DNA of 64,000 nt, taken from Geobacillus thermodenitrificans subsp. thermodenitrificans DSM 465 (lineage in GTDB: Bacteria > Bacillota > Bacilli > Bacillales > Anoxybacillaceae). The stretch is taken from assembly GCF_000496575.1 (NCBI RefSeq), contig NZ_AYKT01000001.1, positions 62,001 through 126,000 on the forward strand, written 5' to 3'. This document shows, in pieces, positions 27,542 through 35,601 of the stretch; within the stretch, counting starts at the first letter, position 1, and each line of letters starts with the position of its first letter. The position numbers were made by a program, and so were the translations under genes. Under the pieces are notes generated by a model that was given only the letters and a program-made list of their open reading frames with translations, ran no database searches and was not told the origin of the DNA.

Positions 27542-28213
27542 ATGAAAATGAATGAAGAAAAGGCGGTCGTCGTCTTTAGCGGCGGCCAAGACAGTACGAC
27601 GTGTTTGTTTTGGGCAAAAAAGCAGTTTGCGGAAGTCGAAGCGGTGACGTTTGATTATGGCCAACGCCATCGCCGAGAAATCGAAGTCGCCGCATCGATT
27701 GCCGATGAGCTTGGTGTCCGCCACACGGTGCTTGATATGTCGCTTCTTGGACAGTTGGCGCCAAATGCCCTAACACGCGGCGAGATCGCTATTGAACAAA
27801 AGGAAGGCGAGCTGCCGACAACGTTTGTGGATGGGCGCAATTTATTGTTTTTATCGTTCGCTGCGGTGCTTGCTAAGCAACGAGGGGCTCGCCATATTGT
27901 TACCGGTGTATGTGAAACGGATTTTAGCGGCTATCCGGATTGCCGCGACATCTTTATCAAATCGCTGAATGTGACACTGAATTTGGCGATGGATTATCCG
28001 TTTGTCATTCATACACCGCTCATGTGGTTGACGAAAGCGGAAACGTGGAAACTAGCTGATGAGCTTGGGGCGCTTGAATTCGTCCGAACGAAGACGCTGA
28101 CGTGCTATAACGGCGTGATCGCCGATGGCTGCGGCGAATGCCCGGCGTGCGTGTTGCGCAAGCGCGGGTTGGAGGAGTATTTGCAGGAAAAAGCGGGGGT
28201 GAAGGCGCGATGA
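27542..28213 (+). CDS. queC: 7-cyano-7-deazaguanine synthase
   Basis: A 223-residue ATP-dependent enzyme that converts 7-carboxy-7-deazaguanine to preQ0 in queuosine synthesis. The PP-loop is [10 protein letters not shown] near residues 11-20. The zinc site comprises CYNG ... [14 protein letters not shown] near the C-terminus. AAGGAGG precedes the ATG. It overlaps queD by ATGA. First gene of the preQ1-riboswitch operon. Confidence 0.97.
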   Translation: MKMNEEKAVVVFSGGQDSTTCLFWAKKQFAEVEAVTFDYGQRHRREIEVAASIADELGVRHTVLDMSLLGQLAPNALTRGEIAIEQKEGELPTTFVDGRNLLFLSFAAVLAKQRGARHIVTGVCETDFSGYPDCRDIFIKSLNVTLNLAMDYPFVIHTPLMWLTKAETWKLADELGALEFVRTKTLTCYNGVIADGCGECPACVLRKRGLEEYLQEKAGVKAR

Positions 28214-28647
28214 TCTATCAGCTCTACCCGCAGGTGGCCCATCCGTACCGTTATGAGCTGAACAAAGATATGCACATCGCTGCTGCTCATTTTATCCCGC
28301 ACGAAGCGGCTGGGAGCTGCGCCAATGTGCACGGGCATACGTACGTCGTCAATGTGACGGTTGCCGGCGACGAGCTGGATGAGAGCGGCTTTTTAGTCAA
28401 TTTCCAAATGTTAAAGAAGCTTATCCATGGAAAATTGGATCACACGCTGCTCAATGATCATACCGATTGGTTTGACCGCCATGACCCGAACCGGTTTCCA
28501 ACGACGGAAGTGGTAGCGCGCACGATTTATGAAACGATTCAACGTTATTTAGATACGCTGCCGCATAAACCGAAATGTTTACAAGTATTTGTCCGTGAAA
28601 CACCGACCAGTTATGTCATTTACCGCCCGAAAGTGGGGGAACGGTAG
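28210..28647 (+). CDS. queD: 6-carboxy-5,6,7,8-tetrahydropterin synthase
   Basis: A 145-residue PTPS-fold enzyme that makes carboxytetrahydropterin from dihydroneopterin triphosphate. Zinc-binding and catalytic residues are visible in IAAAHF and [11 protein letters not shown] (C-x3-HGH). The ATG at 28210 overlaps the queC stop (ATGA), which fixes the start; the longer frame upstream lies within queC. The last base of its stop is the first base of the queE GTG. Confidence 0.96.
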   Translation: MIYQLYPQVAHPYRYELNKDMHIAAAHFIPHEAAGSCANVHGHTYVVNVTVAGDELDESGFLVNFQMLKKLIHGKLDHTLLNDHTDWFDRHDPNRFPTTEVVARTIYETIQRYLDTLPHKPKCLQVFVRETPTSYVIYRPKVGER

Positions 28648-29381
28648 TGGCTCGTACGATTCCGGTATTAGAGATTTTCGGGCCGACGATCCAAGGAGAA
28701 GGGATGGTAATCGGCCAAAAGACGATGTTCGTCCGCACCGCCGGCTGCGATTACCGCTGCCGTTGGTGTGATTCAGCCTTCACGTGGGACGGGTCGGCGA
28801 AAGAAGAGATCGAACAGCTGACGGCAGAAGATATTTGGCAGCGGCTTGAAGCCATTGGCGGTCGTCGCTTCCGCCATGTGACGATTTCAGGCGGCAACCC
28901 GCTTCTGCTCGCCGCTCTTGGTGAGCTCGTTGCGCTCCTTCATGAAAAAGGGGTACAAGTGGCGGTCGAGACGCAAGGGAGCCGCTGGCAAGATTGGTTG
29001 CTTGACGTTGACGATGTCACCATTTCCCCGAAGCCGCCAAGTTCGGGGATGGATACCGACTGGGCGATGCTCGATTCCATCATCAGGAAGCTGCTGGCTG
29101 ATCAAAATCGGACGCGGCGTGTTAGTCTGAAAGTTGTCGTCTTCGATGAAGCGGATTTGGCGTATGCGAAAGAAGTGCATCGCCGTTACCCGGGAGTTCC
29201 ATTTTATTTGCAGACCGGCAACGCCGATGTCGAGGCGCTCGATACGAATGCGCTTCGCATGAAGCTCTTTGACCAGCTTGATTGGCTAGTGGAACGGGTG
29301 GCTCAATCAGATGAGCTGAATGACGTTCATGTGTTGCCGCAGCTGCACACGCTTCTTTGGGGAACGAAGCGCGGTGTCTAA
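28647..29381 (+). CDS. queE: 7-carboxy-7-deazaguanine synthase
   Basis: A 244-residue radical-SAM enzyme that rearranges the pterin into the 7-deazaguanine ring. The cluster-binding motif is AGCDYRCRWCDSAFTW (CxxxCxxC), preceded by FGPTIQGEGMVIG, the QueE N-terminal signature. VTISGGNPLL is the SAM-binding GGE-like motif, here GGN. The start is GTG, overlapping the queD TAG by one base with a GGGGGA site upstream. Confidence 0.96.
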   Translation: MARTIPVLEIFGPTIQGEGMVIGQKTMFVRTAGCDYRCRWCDSAFTWDGSAKEEIEQLTAEDIWQRLEAIGGRRFRHVTISGGNPLLLAALGELVALLHEKGVQVAVETQGSRWQDWLLDVDDVTISPKPPSSGMDTDWAMLDSIIRKLLADQNRTRRVSLKVVVFDEADLAYAKEVHRRYPGVPFYLQTGNADVEALDTNALRMKLFDQLDWLVERVAQSDELNDVHVLPQLHTLLWGTKRGV

Positions 29382-29429
29382 AGCCGCACGCTGGTCCATC
29401 ACGAAATGATAAAGAAGGAGGAATGACCA

Positions 29430-29927
29430 ATGAATGGAAGGAAAGATGAAGAATTAAAAGACTTGACGCTGCTTGGCAATCAAGGGACAACGTATTCGTT
29501 TACATACGATCCCAATCTTCTTGAAGTGTTTGACAACAAACATCCTGACCGGGATTATTTCGTGAAGTTCAATTGTCCGGAGTTTACGAGTCTATGTCCA
29601 AAAACTCGCCAACCGGACTTTGCGACGATTTACATTAGTTATATTCCGGACAAAAAATGCGTCGAAAGCAAGTCGCTGAAACTTTATTTGTTTAGTTTCC
29701 GCAACCATGGCGATTTTCACGAAGACTGTGTCAACATCATTATGAACGATTTAATCAACGTGATGGAACCGCGCTACATTGAAGTATGGGGCAAATTCAC
29801 CCCGCGCGGCGGCATTTCGATCGACCCGTATTGCAACTGGGGACGCCCGGGGACGAAATACGAAAAAATGGCCGAGTATCGGCTGCTCAACCATGACCTA
29901 TACCCAGAAAAAATCGATAACCGCTAA
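29430..29927 (+). CDS. queF: NADPH-dependent 7-cyano-7-deazaguanine reductase
   Basis: A 165-residue unimodular T-fold nitrile reductase that converts preQ0 to preQ1. The catalytic Cys is in [18 protein letters not shown], and the QueF motif [20 protein letters not shown] is intact, as is HED. AAGGAGGA precedes the ATG. It is 48 bases after queE and closes the operon, so the whole route from queD to preQ1 is encoded together. Confidence 0.97.
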   Translation: MNGRKDEELKDLTLLGNQGTTYSFTYDPNLLEVFDNKHPDRDYFVKFNCPEFTSLCPKTRQPDFATIYISYIPDKKCVESKSLKLYLFSFRNHGDFHEDCVNIIMNDLINVMEPRYIEVWGKFTPRGGISIDPYCNWGRPGTKYEKMAEYRLLNHDLYPEKIDNR

Positions 29928-30006
29928 AGCCGGCAAAAAATGAGGTGGTTTTTTCGCCAAAACTCATATATAATGGACAATGAATTTTTGCTTGGAGGTT
30001 TTGGCG

Positions 30007-30666
30007 TTGGAGCGAAGAACAGCTCTTTTGCTTGGAGCGAGCGGTTTGGTGGGCGGCGAACTGCTGGCGTTACTGTTGCAATCGGATTTATACCGGCAAG
30101 TGACTATTTTCGTTCGCACCCCGCTGCCGTTGGAACATGAAAAGCTGCAGCAAGTTGTTGTCGATTTTGCGCGGCTTGAGTCGTATGAACGGTATTTTAA
30201 TGTTGACGATGTGTTTTGCTGTCTCGGAACGACGCGTAAAAAGGCGAAAACAAGGCAGCAATTCATTCAAGTCGACTATGAATATACACTGCGCGCCGCG
30301 GCGTTGGCGGAAAAATGCCGGGCGAAAAGTTTTTTGACCGTCTCTTCGATCGGCGCCAACCCGTGTTCGCCGTTTTTTTATCAGCGCGTCAAAGGGGAAA
30401 CGGAAGAGGCGTTGCAGCGGCTGTCCATTCCGTCGCTCCATATTTTCCGCCCGTCGCTGCTTGTCGGCAAGCGCCGGGAGTTCCGCCTCGGCGAGACGCT
30501 CGCCGGATGGCTGTTATGCCGGCTGCCGTTTTTGTTTGTCGGCAAGTGGAAAAAATATAAGCCGGTCGATGCCAGCCAGCTTGCGTTGGCCATGTTTTAC
30601 CGGGCGGCATCGGCAGCAAACGGCGTCCATATATATGAATGCGATGAATTAGCCCGCATTTCATAA
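30007..30666 (+). CDS. NAD(P)-binding oxidoreductase, YraR-like atypical SDR
   Basis: A 219-residue extended/atypical SDR. The N-terminus TALLLGASGLVGGELLALLL is a GxxGxxG Rossmann motif and FLTVSSIGANP ... FFYQRVKGETEEAL gives the Ser and YxxxK pair (YQRVK). The TTG at 30007 is preferred because GGAGG lies eight bases upstream; the longer ATG at 29980 is upstream of that site. A TATAAT at 29969-29974 hints at its own promoter. The real substrate is unknown. Confidence 0.78.
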   Translation: MERRTALLLGASGLVGGELLALLLQSDLYRQVTIFVRTPLPLEHEKLQQVVVDFARLESYERYFNVDDVFCCLGTTRKKAKTRQQFIQVDYEYTLRAAALAEKCRAKSFLTVSSIGANPCSPFFYQRVKGETEEALQRLSIPSLHIFRPSLLVGKRREFRLGETLAGWLLCRLPFLFVGKWKKYKPVDASQLALAMFYRAASAANGVHIYECDELARIS

Positions 30667-30694
30667 TAAAAAGAGGCTCATAGCAGCCTCTTTT
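30667..30694. terminator. Bidirectional terminator between the YraR-like gene and ykvS
   Basis: AAAAAGAGGCT and AGCCTCTTTTTT arms around CATAGC serve both convergent genes. Confidence 0.9.
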
Positions 30695-30877
30695 TTATTC
30701 GATGATCTTGTAGTTTTTATGATTGACGACTGTCCGTTCTTGCAAATCAAGCTCACGGTAGTTTTCCATATATGTCAAATCCACGATGACCGAGTTTTCG
30801 TTCACTTTTTCCACAATGCCGCGTAATCCATTTTTAAATTCAATAATATCTCCGACTTTCGCTTTTTTTATCATCAT
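30695..30877 (-). CDS. ykvS: YkvS family small protein (DUF2187)
   Basis: A 60-residue protein reading MMIKKAKVGDIIEFKNGLRG and on to IVDLTYMENYRELDLQERTV; the KOW/SH3-like beta fold of DUF2187 is recognisable. Function unknown. Four consecutive in-frame ATG codons follow the AAAGGAG site; I choose the third (30877) as best spaced. The transcript appears to have a long structured leader (see 30884-31010). Confidence 0.85.
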   Translation of the reverse strand: MMIKKAKVGDIIEFKNGLRGIVEKVNENSVIVDLTYMENYRELDLQERTVVNHKNYKIIE

Positions 30878-30883
30878 CATCAT

Positions 30884-31010
30884 TCTCCTTTTAAACAAAT
30901 AGTGGTGAACCCAATGGATTGCCAACCGAGCCGACCGGCACGCCTGCCATTGTCAGCAGCGTTAGCCCCCTGAGAGACTCGGTGCTTTTCTACTAGTTTG
31001 CCCTATTTTT
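30884..31010 (-). ncRNA. Structured leader candidate upstream of ykvS
   Basis: Read on the minus strand, ACCGAG and CTCGGT (30935-30985 region) can form an outer six-pair stem enclosing CGCTGC/GCAGGCG (one bulged G) and GCCGGTCGGC. It is GC-rich against an AT-rich background and ends about 30 bases before the ykvS ribosome site. I could not match it to S-box, L-box, c-di-GMP-I, ydaO, yybP or other known Bacillus leaders. The strand could also be the opposite one. Confidence 0.4.
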
Positions 31011-31052
31011 ATGCACAAGTAAAGCCTTTTCTTTCCTAAAATTTAATATTTT

Positions 31053-31090
31053 TAAAAAAACAAGGGGCGAAGTCACCCCTTGTTTTTGTT
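31053..31090. terminator. Terminator after ykvT
   Basis: CAAGGGG and CCCCTTG arms around CGAAGTCA, with A-rich left and T-rich right flanks. It ends ykvT on the minus strand. Confidence 0.85.
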
Positions 31091-31677
31091 TACTTAGCGA
31101 ACACATGGTTGCCGATGACAACAGTCACCGGGCGGGAGCGCAGCCAGTTGCTTTTCGCCGTTTTCGGATTATAGAAATAGAGCGAGCCGTTTCCTAAACC
31201 GCGAAAAGCAAGTGCTTCTTCAACGGCGCGATACGCCTCGTGGTCAGCTGGTTTGTTGATCGTTCCGTTTGCCACGGGCGTGAAGGCATAATGGCCGCCA
31301 GAGCGCTCATAAATGACTTCGCGAATCGAATTTGGAAAATCAGGATGATCGACGCGGTTGAGCACGACCGTCGCCACAGCCACCTTCCCAGCATATGGTT
31401 CTCCCTTCGCTTCGGCATGAACGAGACGGGCAAGCAAATCTTTTTCCGCCGCTGTAATGCTAGTAGTATTCGGGATAACAAGTTTTTCGCCAGGATATAG
31501 TAAATCGCCTTTGCGATTTGTTTGTTTCAATTGTTTCAGTGGCACACCATATTGTTTCGCAATGTTCCAAAGCGTATCGCCGCGTTTGACCGTATGGACC
31601 GTTGCGGCATCGGCGTGGCCGGCAAAGAAAAACGTTCCACACAATATCGCGAGCACCCATGCCTTTCCTCTTTTCAT
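31090..31677 (-). CDS. ykvT: LysM-containing cell wall hydrolase (SleB/CwlJ family), YkvT-like
   Basis: A 195-residue secreted enzyme. A signal peptide of about 24 residues ends at GHADA. A LysM peptidoglycan-binding domain follows (VKRGDTLWNIAKQYGVPLKQ). The C-terminal SleB-like Hydrolase_2 domain has LARLVHAEAKGEPYAGKVAV with the catalytic Glu and ends FYNPKTAKSNWL. Relatives are spore-cortex or cell-wall lytic enzymes. The ATG at 31677 has GGAGGG seven bases upstream; a longer frame to 31785 has none. Confidence 0.88.
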   Translation of the reverse strand: MKRGKAWVLAILCGTFFFAGHADAATVHTVKRGDTLWNIAKQYGVPLKQLKQTNRKGDLLYPGEKLVIPNTTSITAAEKDLLARLVHAEAKGEPYAGKVAVATVVLNRVDHPDFPNSIREVIYERSGGHYAFTPVANGTINKPADHEAYRAVEEALAFRGLGNGSLYFYNPKTAKSNWLRSRPVTVVIGNHVFAK

Positions 31678-31818
31678 CCTCATCCCTCCTCTCGTAAACT
31701 CGGTACTAGAGTAACAAGGATGGCGCTGTTGTTCATTATCTAAATGATGGAAAAAAGCGTGAAACATTGATACAACTAGTTTCATAGAAAGAGTGGAAAA
31801 TTCTTCGCCAAAAGAAAG

Positions 31819-31847
31819 ATCCGGCCTTCAGGAACAGAAAGCCGGAT
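31819..31847 (-). terminator. Hairpin after the 64-residue ORF
   Basis: ATCCGGC and GCCGGAT arms with a 15-base loop, followed by a short T-rich tail on the minus strand. Confidence 0.5.
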
Positions 31848-31870
31848 GTTGATCAATGAAAACAAACAAG

Positions 31871-32065
31871 TCAGCTGCGCGGGGTGTCCATGTAATGGTA
31901 GAGAACGTGGCCGCCGCGCTGGGCGATACCGCGAAAATGTTTAAAATCAGGCTGTTCGATGAGCACAGCTCGAAACGTAAGGAAGTCCTCTTTCTTTACT
32001 AACAGCTCAGCAATGACACCGTTGCGCAACTCGGCGATTTGTTTGGCTGCTAGTGCTTTGTCCAT
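31871..32065 (-). CDS. Small protein of unknown function, 64 residues
   Basis: Reads [20 protein letters not shown] and ends [21 protein letters not shown]-like ([12 protein letters not shown]). I do not recognise the family. The ATG at 32065 has GGGGGG close upstream; an 18-codon-longer ATG at 32119 has no ribosome site. It is followed by its own hairpin and is divergent from the Pro/Met-rich gene. Coding is plausible from codon use and the ribosome site. Confidence 0.6.
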   Translation of the reverse strand: MDKALAAKQIAELRNGVIAELLVKKEDFLTFRAVLIEQPDFKHFRGIAQRGGHVLYHYMDTPRS

Positions 32066-32159
32066 CACATCCCCCCAAGCATTCACTGAATCTTGTTGTC
32101 CATATTCATCATAGCGCAAATCATCTTGTGGGATAAATACCTATATTTTTGCCGGGCAA

Positions 32160-32188
32160 ACACCCTTTACTTGTTCCGACATACAATA
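32160..32188 (+). promoter_or_regulatory. Sporulation (SigK/SigE-type) promoter
   Basis: ACACC (32159-32163), about 15-16 bases, then CATACAATA (32180-32188), which fits the mother-cell -10 consensus CATAnnnTA. It lies about 48 bases before the Pro/Met-rich gene and supports a coat role for it. Confidence 0.6.
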
Positions 32189-32235
32189 TGGATGGGTACG
32201 CGCCCCGATAATCTGAGCAAGAAAGGGAGAGGACA

Positions 32236-32880
32236 ATGAGTCAATGGGATTCGTATAATGATCCGTTTCTGAACGACTCCAGTCATGGCGATGAGGCTGA
32301 ACGGATCGACAATAATATGCCGCCGATGGCGCCAATGCCAACTGGAGCGATGCCAACAGGGGTGATGCCGATGGCATATTATCCACCGGTCGTGCCGCAC
32401 GGGTATTGGTGTCCGCCGATGACGCTGCCGGCACCACTTGTCAGCCCGGCCCACCTTGATCACAAGGATGAGTTTGACAGCCCTGATATGATGCCTCCGG
32501 CGCCGCCGCTTCACTTAGGAACGATGCCCAATGTAGCTCCGGCTTCCGTCTCGCCGATGGGTGAGAACGAAAATGTCCCGCCGCTGTCACTTGGTGGCGC
32601 TGCTGCTCCGTACGATATGGTTGCTCCGTATATGGGGGCGGAACCGAATGTCGCCGGTATGACATCTGAAGCCGTTCCGAATGTGATGCCAAGCATGACA
32701 CCGGGTGTTTTGCCTAGCATGATGCCAGGTCACGCTCCGTGTGTACCAATGTGCCATCCACCAGTCGCATCGATGCCGTACGCCCCGGTCGTGCCACATG
32801 GCGGCTATTGTGGCACACCGCAGCCAGGGATGGCTCCGTATATGCCCGGTTTCCCAATGCCGTACGGCCCATATCGGTAA
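32236..32880 (+). CDS. Pro/Met-rich low-complexity protein, probable spore coat component
   Basis: A 214-residue protein dominated by Pro, Met, Gly, Ala and Tyr, with degenerate repeats such as PMPTGAMPTGVMP, PSMTPGVLPSMMPGHAP and GMAPYMPGFPMPYGPYR. YYPPVVPHGYWCPP and YAPVVPHGGYCGTP are a repeated module carrying Cys. No enzyme domain or membrane segment is seen. The composition and the mother-cell-type promoter point to a coat or crust structural protein, but no family is recognised. AAAGGGAGAGG precedes the ATG. Confidence 0.72.
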   Translation: MSQWDSYNDPFLNDSSHGDEAERIDNNMPPMAPMPTGAMPTGVMPMAYYPPVVPHGYWCPPMTLPAPLVSPAHLDHKDEFDSPDMMPPAPPLHLGTMPNVAPASVSPMGENENVPPLSLGGAAAPYDMVAPYMGAEPNVAGMTSEAVPNVMPSMTPGVLPSMMPGHAPCVPMCHPPVASMPYAPVVPHGGYCGTPQPGMAPYMPGFPMPYGPYR

Positions 32881-32886
32881 GCCGCT

Positions 32887-32916
32887 AAAAAGACCGCTTG
32901 ACCGCGGTCTTTTTTT
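32887..32916 (+). terminator. Terminator of the Pro/Met-rich gene
   Basis: AAAAGACCGC and GCGGTCTTTTTT around TTGACC, seven bases after the stop. Confidence 0.92.
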
Positions 32917-33063
32917 ATGGAAAATCGCTTTTCCACCTAGATTGTCGGGTGCCACCGCTAGAAAAAAGTCTCCCATTGCTTTGCTTTCGTTACAAACTTT
33001 GCATCAACGGTTCGAATCCCCCAACGCTCTTATATGGCATCCATATATTTCCGTTACTGTTGG

Positions 33064-33072
33064 TGGTATAAT
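33064..33072 (+). promoter_or_regulatory. Extended -10 promoter for the SDR at 33140
   Basis: TGGTATAAT (TGn plus TATAAT at 33067-33072) with no strong -35. The rest of the interval 32917-33139 shows only a GGTTCGAATCC string near 33010 that is not part of a foldable tRNA. Confidence 0.55.
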
Positions 33073-33139
33073 AAAGAGGCCATTTTCGTGTGAAACGAAG
33101 AAAGAATATTAGAACATGCTAAAGAGGAGAGAAAGGGGA

Positions 33140-33898
33140 ATGGACAAAATGGTCAGAGAACGGAAAACGGTAATTGTCACCGGCGGAGCGAACGGAATCG
33201 GCAAGGCGATTGCGGAGATGTTCGCAAAACAGGGAGCGAATGTTGTGATTGCGGACGTTGATGCGAAAAATGGGGAAGCGATCGTTGAGCGGCTGCGAGC
33301 CGACGGACGGAATGCTGTATTTGTGGAGGCAGACGTGCGGAATGAGGCTGACATTAAGCGATTGATAGAGGAAGCTGCCCGCCGCTTTGGCCGCATCGAT
33401 AATTTAATCAACAATGCGGGCGTCTCGCGTTGGAAATCGCCGTACGAGTTGACCGTGGATGAGTGGGATGACGTGCTGGCAACGAATTTGCGCAGCGCCT
33501 TTTTGGCTTCCCGTGAAGCGGCAAAATATATGCGACGCAATCCTAAAGGTGGGGCGATCGTCAACATCGCCTCGACAAGAGCACTTATGTCCGAGCCGAA
33601 TTCGGAGGCGTACGCGGCATCCAAAGGCGGCCTCATCGCTCTCACCCATGCGTTGGCCGTGTCGCTTTCCGACGATCGCATTCGTGTCAACTGCATCAGC
33701 CCTGGCTGGATTGAAACGGGCGATTACGCGAAATTGCGGGATGTTGACCATCGACAACACCCGGCCGGCCGCGTCGGCAAGCCAGACGATATCGCTCGCG
33801 CCTGCCTTTATTTATGTGATGAAGAAAACGATTTTATTACCGGAGTAAACCTCGTCATCGATGGAGGGATGACGAGGAAAATGATTTATATTGAGTAG
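33140..33898 (+). CDS. SDR family oxidoreductase
   Basis: A 252-residue classical short-chain dehydrogenase. The cofactor motif is VTGGANGIGKAIAEMF, the structural NNAG is in NLINNAGVSRW, the catalytic Ser is in IVNIASTRAL and the active-site pair is YAASK. PGWIETGDY and the C-terminal GVNLVIDGGM are also typical. It resembles glucose-1-dehydrogenase-like enzymes; the substrate is unknown. GTG and ATG alternatives are close; AAAGGGG fits ATG 33149 about as well as ATG 33140. Confidence 0.88.
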   Translation: MDKMVRERKTVIVTGGANGIGKAIAEMFAKQGANVVIADVDAKNGEAIVERLRADGRNAVFVEADVRNEADIKRLIEEAARRFGRIDNLINNAGVSRWKSPYELTVDEWDDVLATNLRSAFLASREAAKYMRRNPKGGAIVNIASTRALMSEPNSEAYAASKGGLIALTHALAVSLSDDRIRVNCISPGWIETGDYAKLRDVDHRQHPAGRVGKPDDIARACLYLCDEENDFITGVNLVIDGGMTRKMIYIE

Positions 33899-33965
33899 GC
33901 GTTGGGCGTTTGCTAAAATAAATAAAATGGAGACGGCTTATTAGCAAAAAGGTGGGGATGGAACG

Positions 33966-34211
33966 ATGAAAATCCGTAAAACGCCGCTAGTTGACGGACA
34001 AGCTCCGGCTCATGTATATATTTATGAAAACCGAAAAGAGGAATATATCGTTCTAGCCATTCCGGCGCTCGAGTGGTCATTTTCGTTCTCCTATGAGGAG
34101 GAAGCGGAGGCAGTGGCACAGCGGCTTGAGATATCGCTACAAAAACAGCTCGGCCATGAACGCGCCGTCATGTTGGCCGACCGGTTGCTCGGATGGGCGC
34201 GAGAGATGTAG
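33966..34211 (+). CDS. Hypothetical protein, 81 residues
   Basis: Reads MKIRKTPLVDGQAPAHVYIY and EEYIVLAIPALEWSFSFSYE, then an acidic helical C-terminus. No family recognised. AAGGTGGGG lies about 8 bases before the ATG, so translation is likely. It is 55 bases before the histidine kinase gene. Confidence 0.62.
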   Translation: MKIRKTPLVDGQAPAHVYIYENRKEEYIVLAIPALEWSFSFSYEEEAEAVAQRLEISLQKQLGHERAVMLADRLLGWAREM

Positions 34212-34266
34212 ACCAGCGGATGGCGCGGCCGCCACTGACTTTGTATGTTAGGGGTTCGATGACAAA

Positions 34267-35544
34267 GTGTTAAACAAATCAAAAGTCATGGCAATTTACG
34301 TTACAGGTAGTGTTTTATGGCTAACTGTCACCGACGCCCTGCTCAATGTGCTGACGGTCAGCCGCGGCGTGTACGTTGCGCTTAGCGCCGCCAAAGGGAC
34401 GGTCTTTATTTTTCTGTCGGTCGTGTTCTTATATCAGCTGCTAAAAAAACACGAACAGCTTGTGAAAGTGGAAGAAAATGAACAGCAGTTGTTGAAGCTC
34501 ATTAACTCGATGCCCGACTTTGTTTGTTTTAAAGACAGCGAAGGGCGGTGGCTGCGCGTCAATGATTTCGGTCGGCGGCTTTACCATCTCGAGCATATTG
34601 ATTATGTCGGAAAAACGGATCGCGAGCTTGGCGAACTCGTACCCTTTTTCAAAGATGCGTTTGAGCAGTGTATCGAATCGGATCGCGAGGCGTGGGAAAT
34701 CGGGACGTTGACGCGCCGCGAGGAGTCGCTCGAGACGCCGGATGGGGAACTGAAGACATTTGATGTCATTAAAGTGCCGCTGTTTGAAGAAAACGGTGCG
34801 CGAAAAGGATTGTTAACGATCGGGCGAGACATTACCCAACAAAAGCGCACCGAGGAGTTGCTGCTGAAAAAAGAGAAGCTGTCGGTGCTCGGAGAGCTAG
34901 CAGCTGGCATTGCTCATGAAATTCGCAATCCGCTTACCTCACTAAAAGGCTTTATGCAAGTGATGCAAGAAACGCGTGAAGTGAATGATGACCACGTGCG
35001 CATTATGCTGAGTGAGCTTGGCCGCGTCAACCAAATCGTCAGCGAGCTGCTTGTGCTGGCTAAGCCGCAAAGTCCTGATTACCGGCCGTTTTTGTTGGAA
35101 GAGGCCATTTCCTATGTTATTAACCTCATCGGTCATGAGGCGACATTAAATAACGTTTCCATTTCCGTTCGTAACAACGCGCCAAAAGCTTGCGTGTATG
35201 GCGACCAAAACCAAATTGTTCAAGTGCTTTTAAACGTTATGAAAAACGCTATTGAAGCAATGCCGAATGGAGGAAACTTGCATGTCCATGTTTCTGAAGC
35301 TGAAAGTCTGATCCGTTTGGACATTGCTGACACTGGCATCGGCATTTCGAAAGAGCGGTTGCAAAAAATCGGTGAGCCATTTTTTACTTTGAAAGAAAAA
35401 GGAATGGGGCTTGGACTGACAACAAGCATGAAAATTGTCCAAGAACATAAAGGGACAATGCAGATTGAAAGTGAAGTTGGAAAAGGAACGGTCGTCCACT
35501 TGACGTTTCCGTCCGGGTGTGCGTTTGTAGACGCGAATGACTAG
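34267..35544 (+). CDS. Sporulation-type sensor histidine kinase (PAS-HisKA-HATPase)
   Basis: A 425-residue membrane-bound kinase. Two short hydrophobic helices span about residues 9-27 and 38-58, followed by a PAS domain (about 75-190, NSMPDFVCFKDSEGRWLRVN). The phosphoacceptor His is in LAAGIAHEIRNPLTSLKGFM. The ATP-binding domain has NVMKNAIEAMPNGG (N box), DTGIGIS (G1) and GMGLGLTTS (G2). The HEIRNPLTSLKGFMQ segment is that of the KinA-E phosphorelay kinases that phosphorylate Spo0F, and kinE lies near ykvE in B. subtilis. The start is GTG. No response regulator is adjacent, as expected for such orphan kinases. Confidence 0.85.
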   Translation: MLNKSKVMAIYVTGSVLWLTVTDALLNVLTVSRGVYVALSAAKGTVFIFLSVVFLYQLLKKHEQLVKVEENEQQLLKLINSMPDFVCFKDSEGRWLRVNDFGRRLYHLEHIDYVGKTDRELGELVPFFKDAFEQCIESDREAWEIGTLTRREESLETPDGELKTFDVIKVPLFEENGARKGLLTIGRDITQQKRTEELLLKKEKLSVLGELAAGIAHEIRNPLTSLKGFMQVMQETREVNDDHVRIMLSELGRVNQIVSELLVLAKPQSPDYRPFLLEEAISYVINLIGHEATLNNVSISVRNNAPKACVYGDQNQIVQVLLNVMKNAIEAMPNGGNLHVHVSEAESLIRLDIADTGIGISKERLQKIGEPFFTLKEKGMGLGLTTSMKIVQEHKGTMQIESEVGKGTVVHLTFPSGCAFVDAND

Positions 35545-35565
35545 CAGAAGATGACATCCTAGAAA

Positions 35566-35596
35566 CAGGCGTTCCCAAATGGTGTGGGAACGCCTG
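35566..35596. terminator. Terminator between the kinase and the nitroreductase
   Basis: CAGGCGTTCCC and GGGAACGCCTG form a perfect 11-base-pair stem between two convergent genes. Confidence 0.75.
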
Positions 35597-35601
35597 CTTT
35601 G

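Noticed and set aside
30884-31010. Known riboswitch (c-di-GMP-I, ydaO, yybP, S-box) at the ykvS leader
   Set aside because: Isolated fragments look similar but the required conserved blocks and stems are missing, so I kept it only as an unassigned structured leader.
33003-33034. GGTTCGAATCC string resembling a tRNA T-arm
   Set aside because: The flanking bases do not pair into a T stem and no acceptor, D or anticodon arms can be drawn around it.
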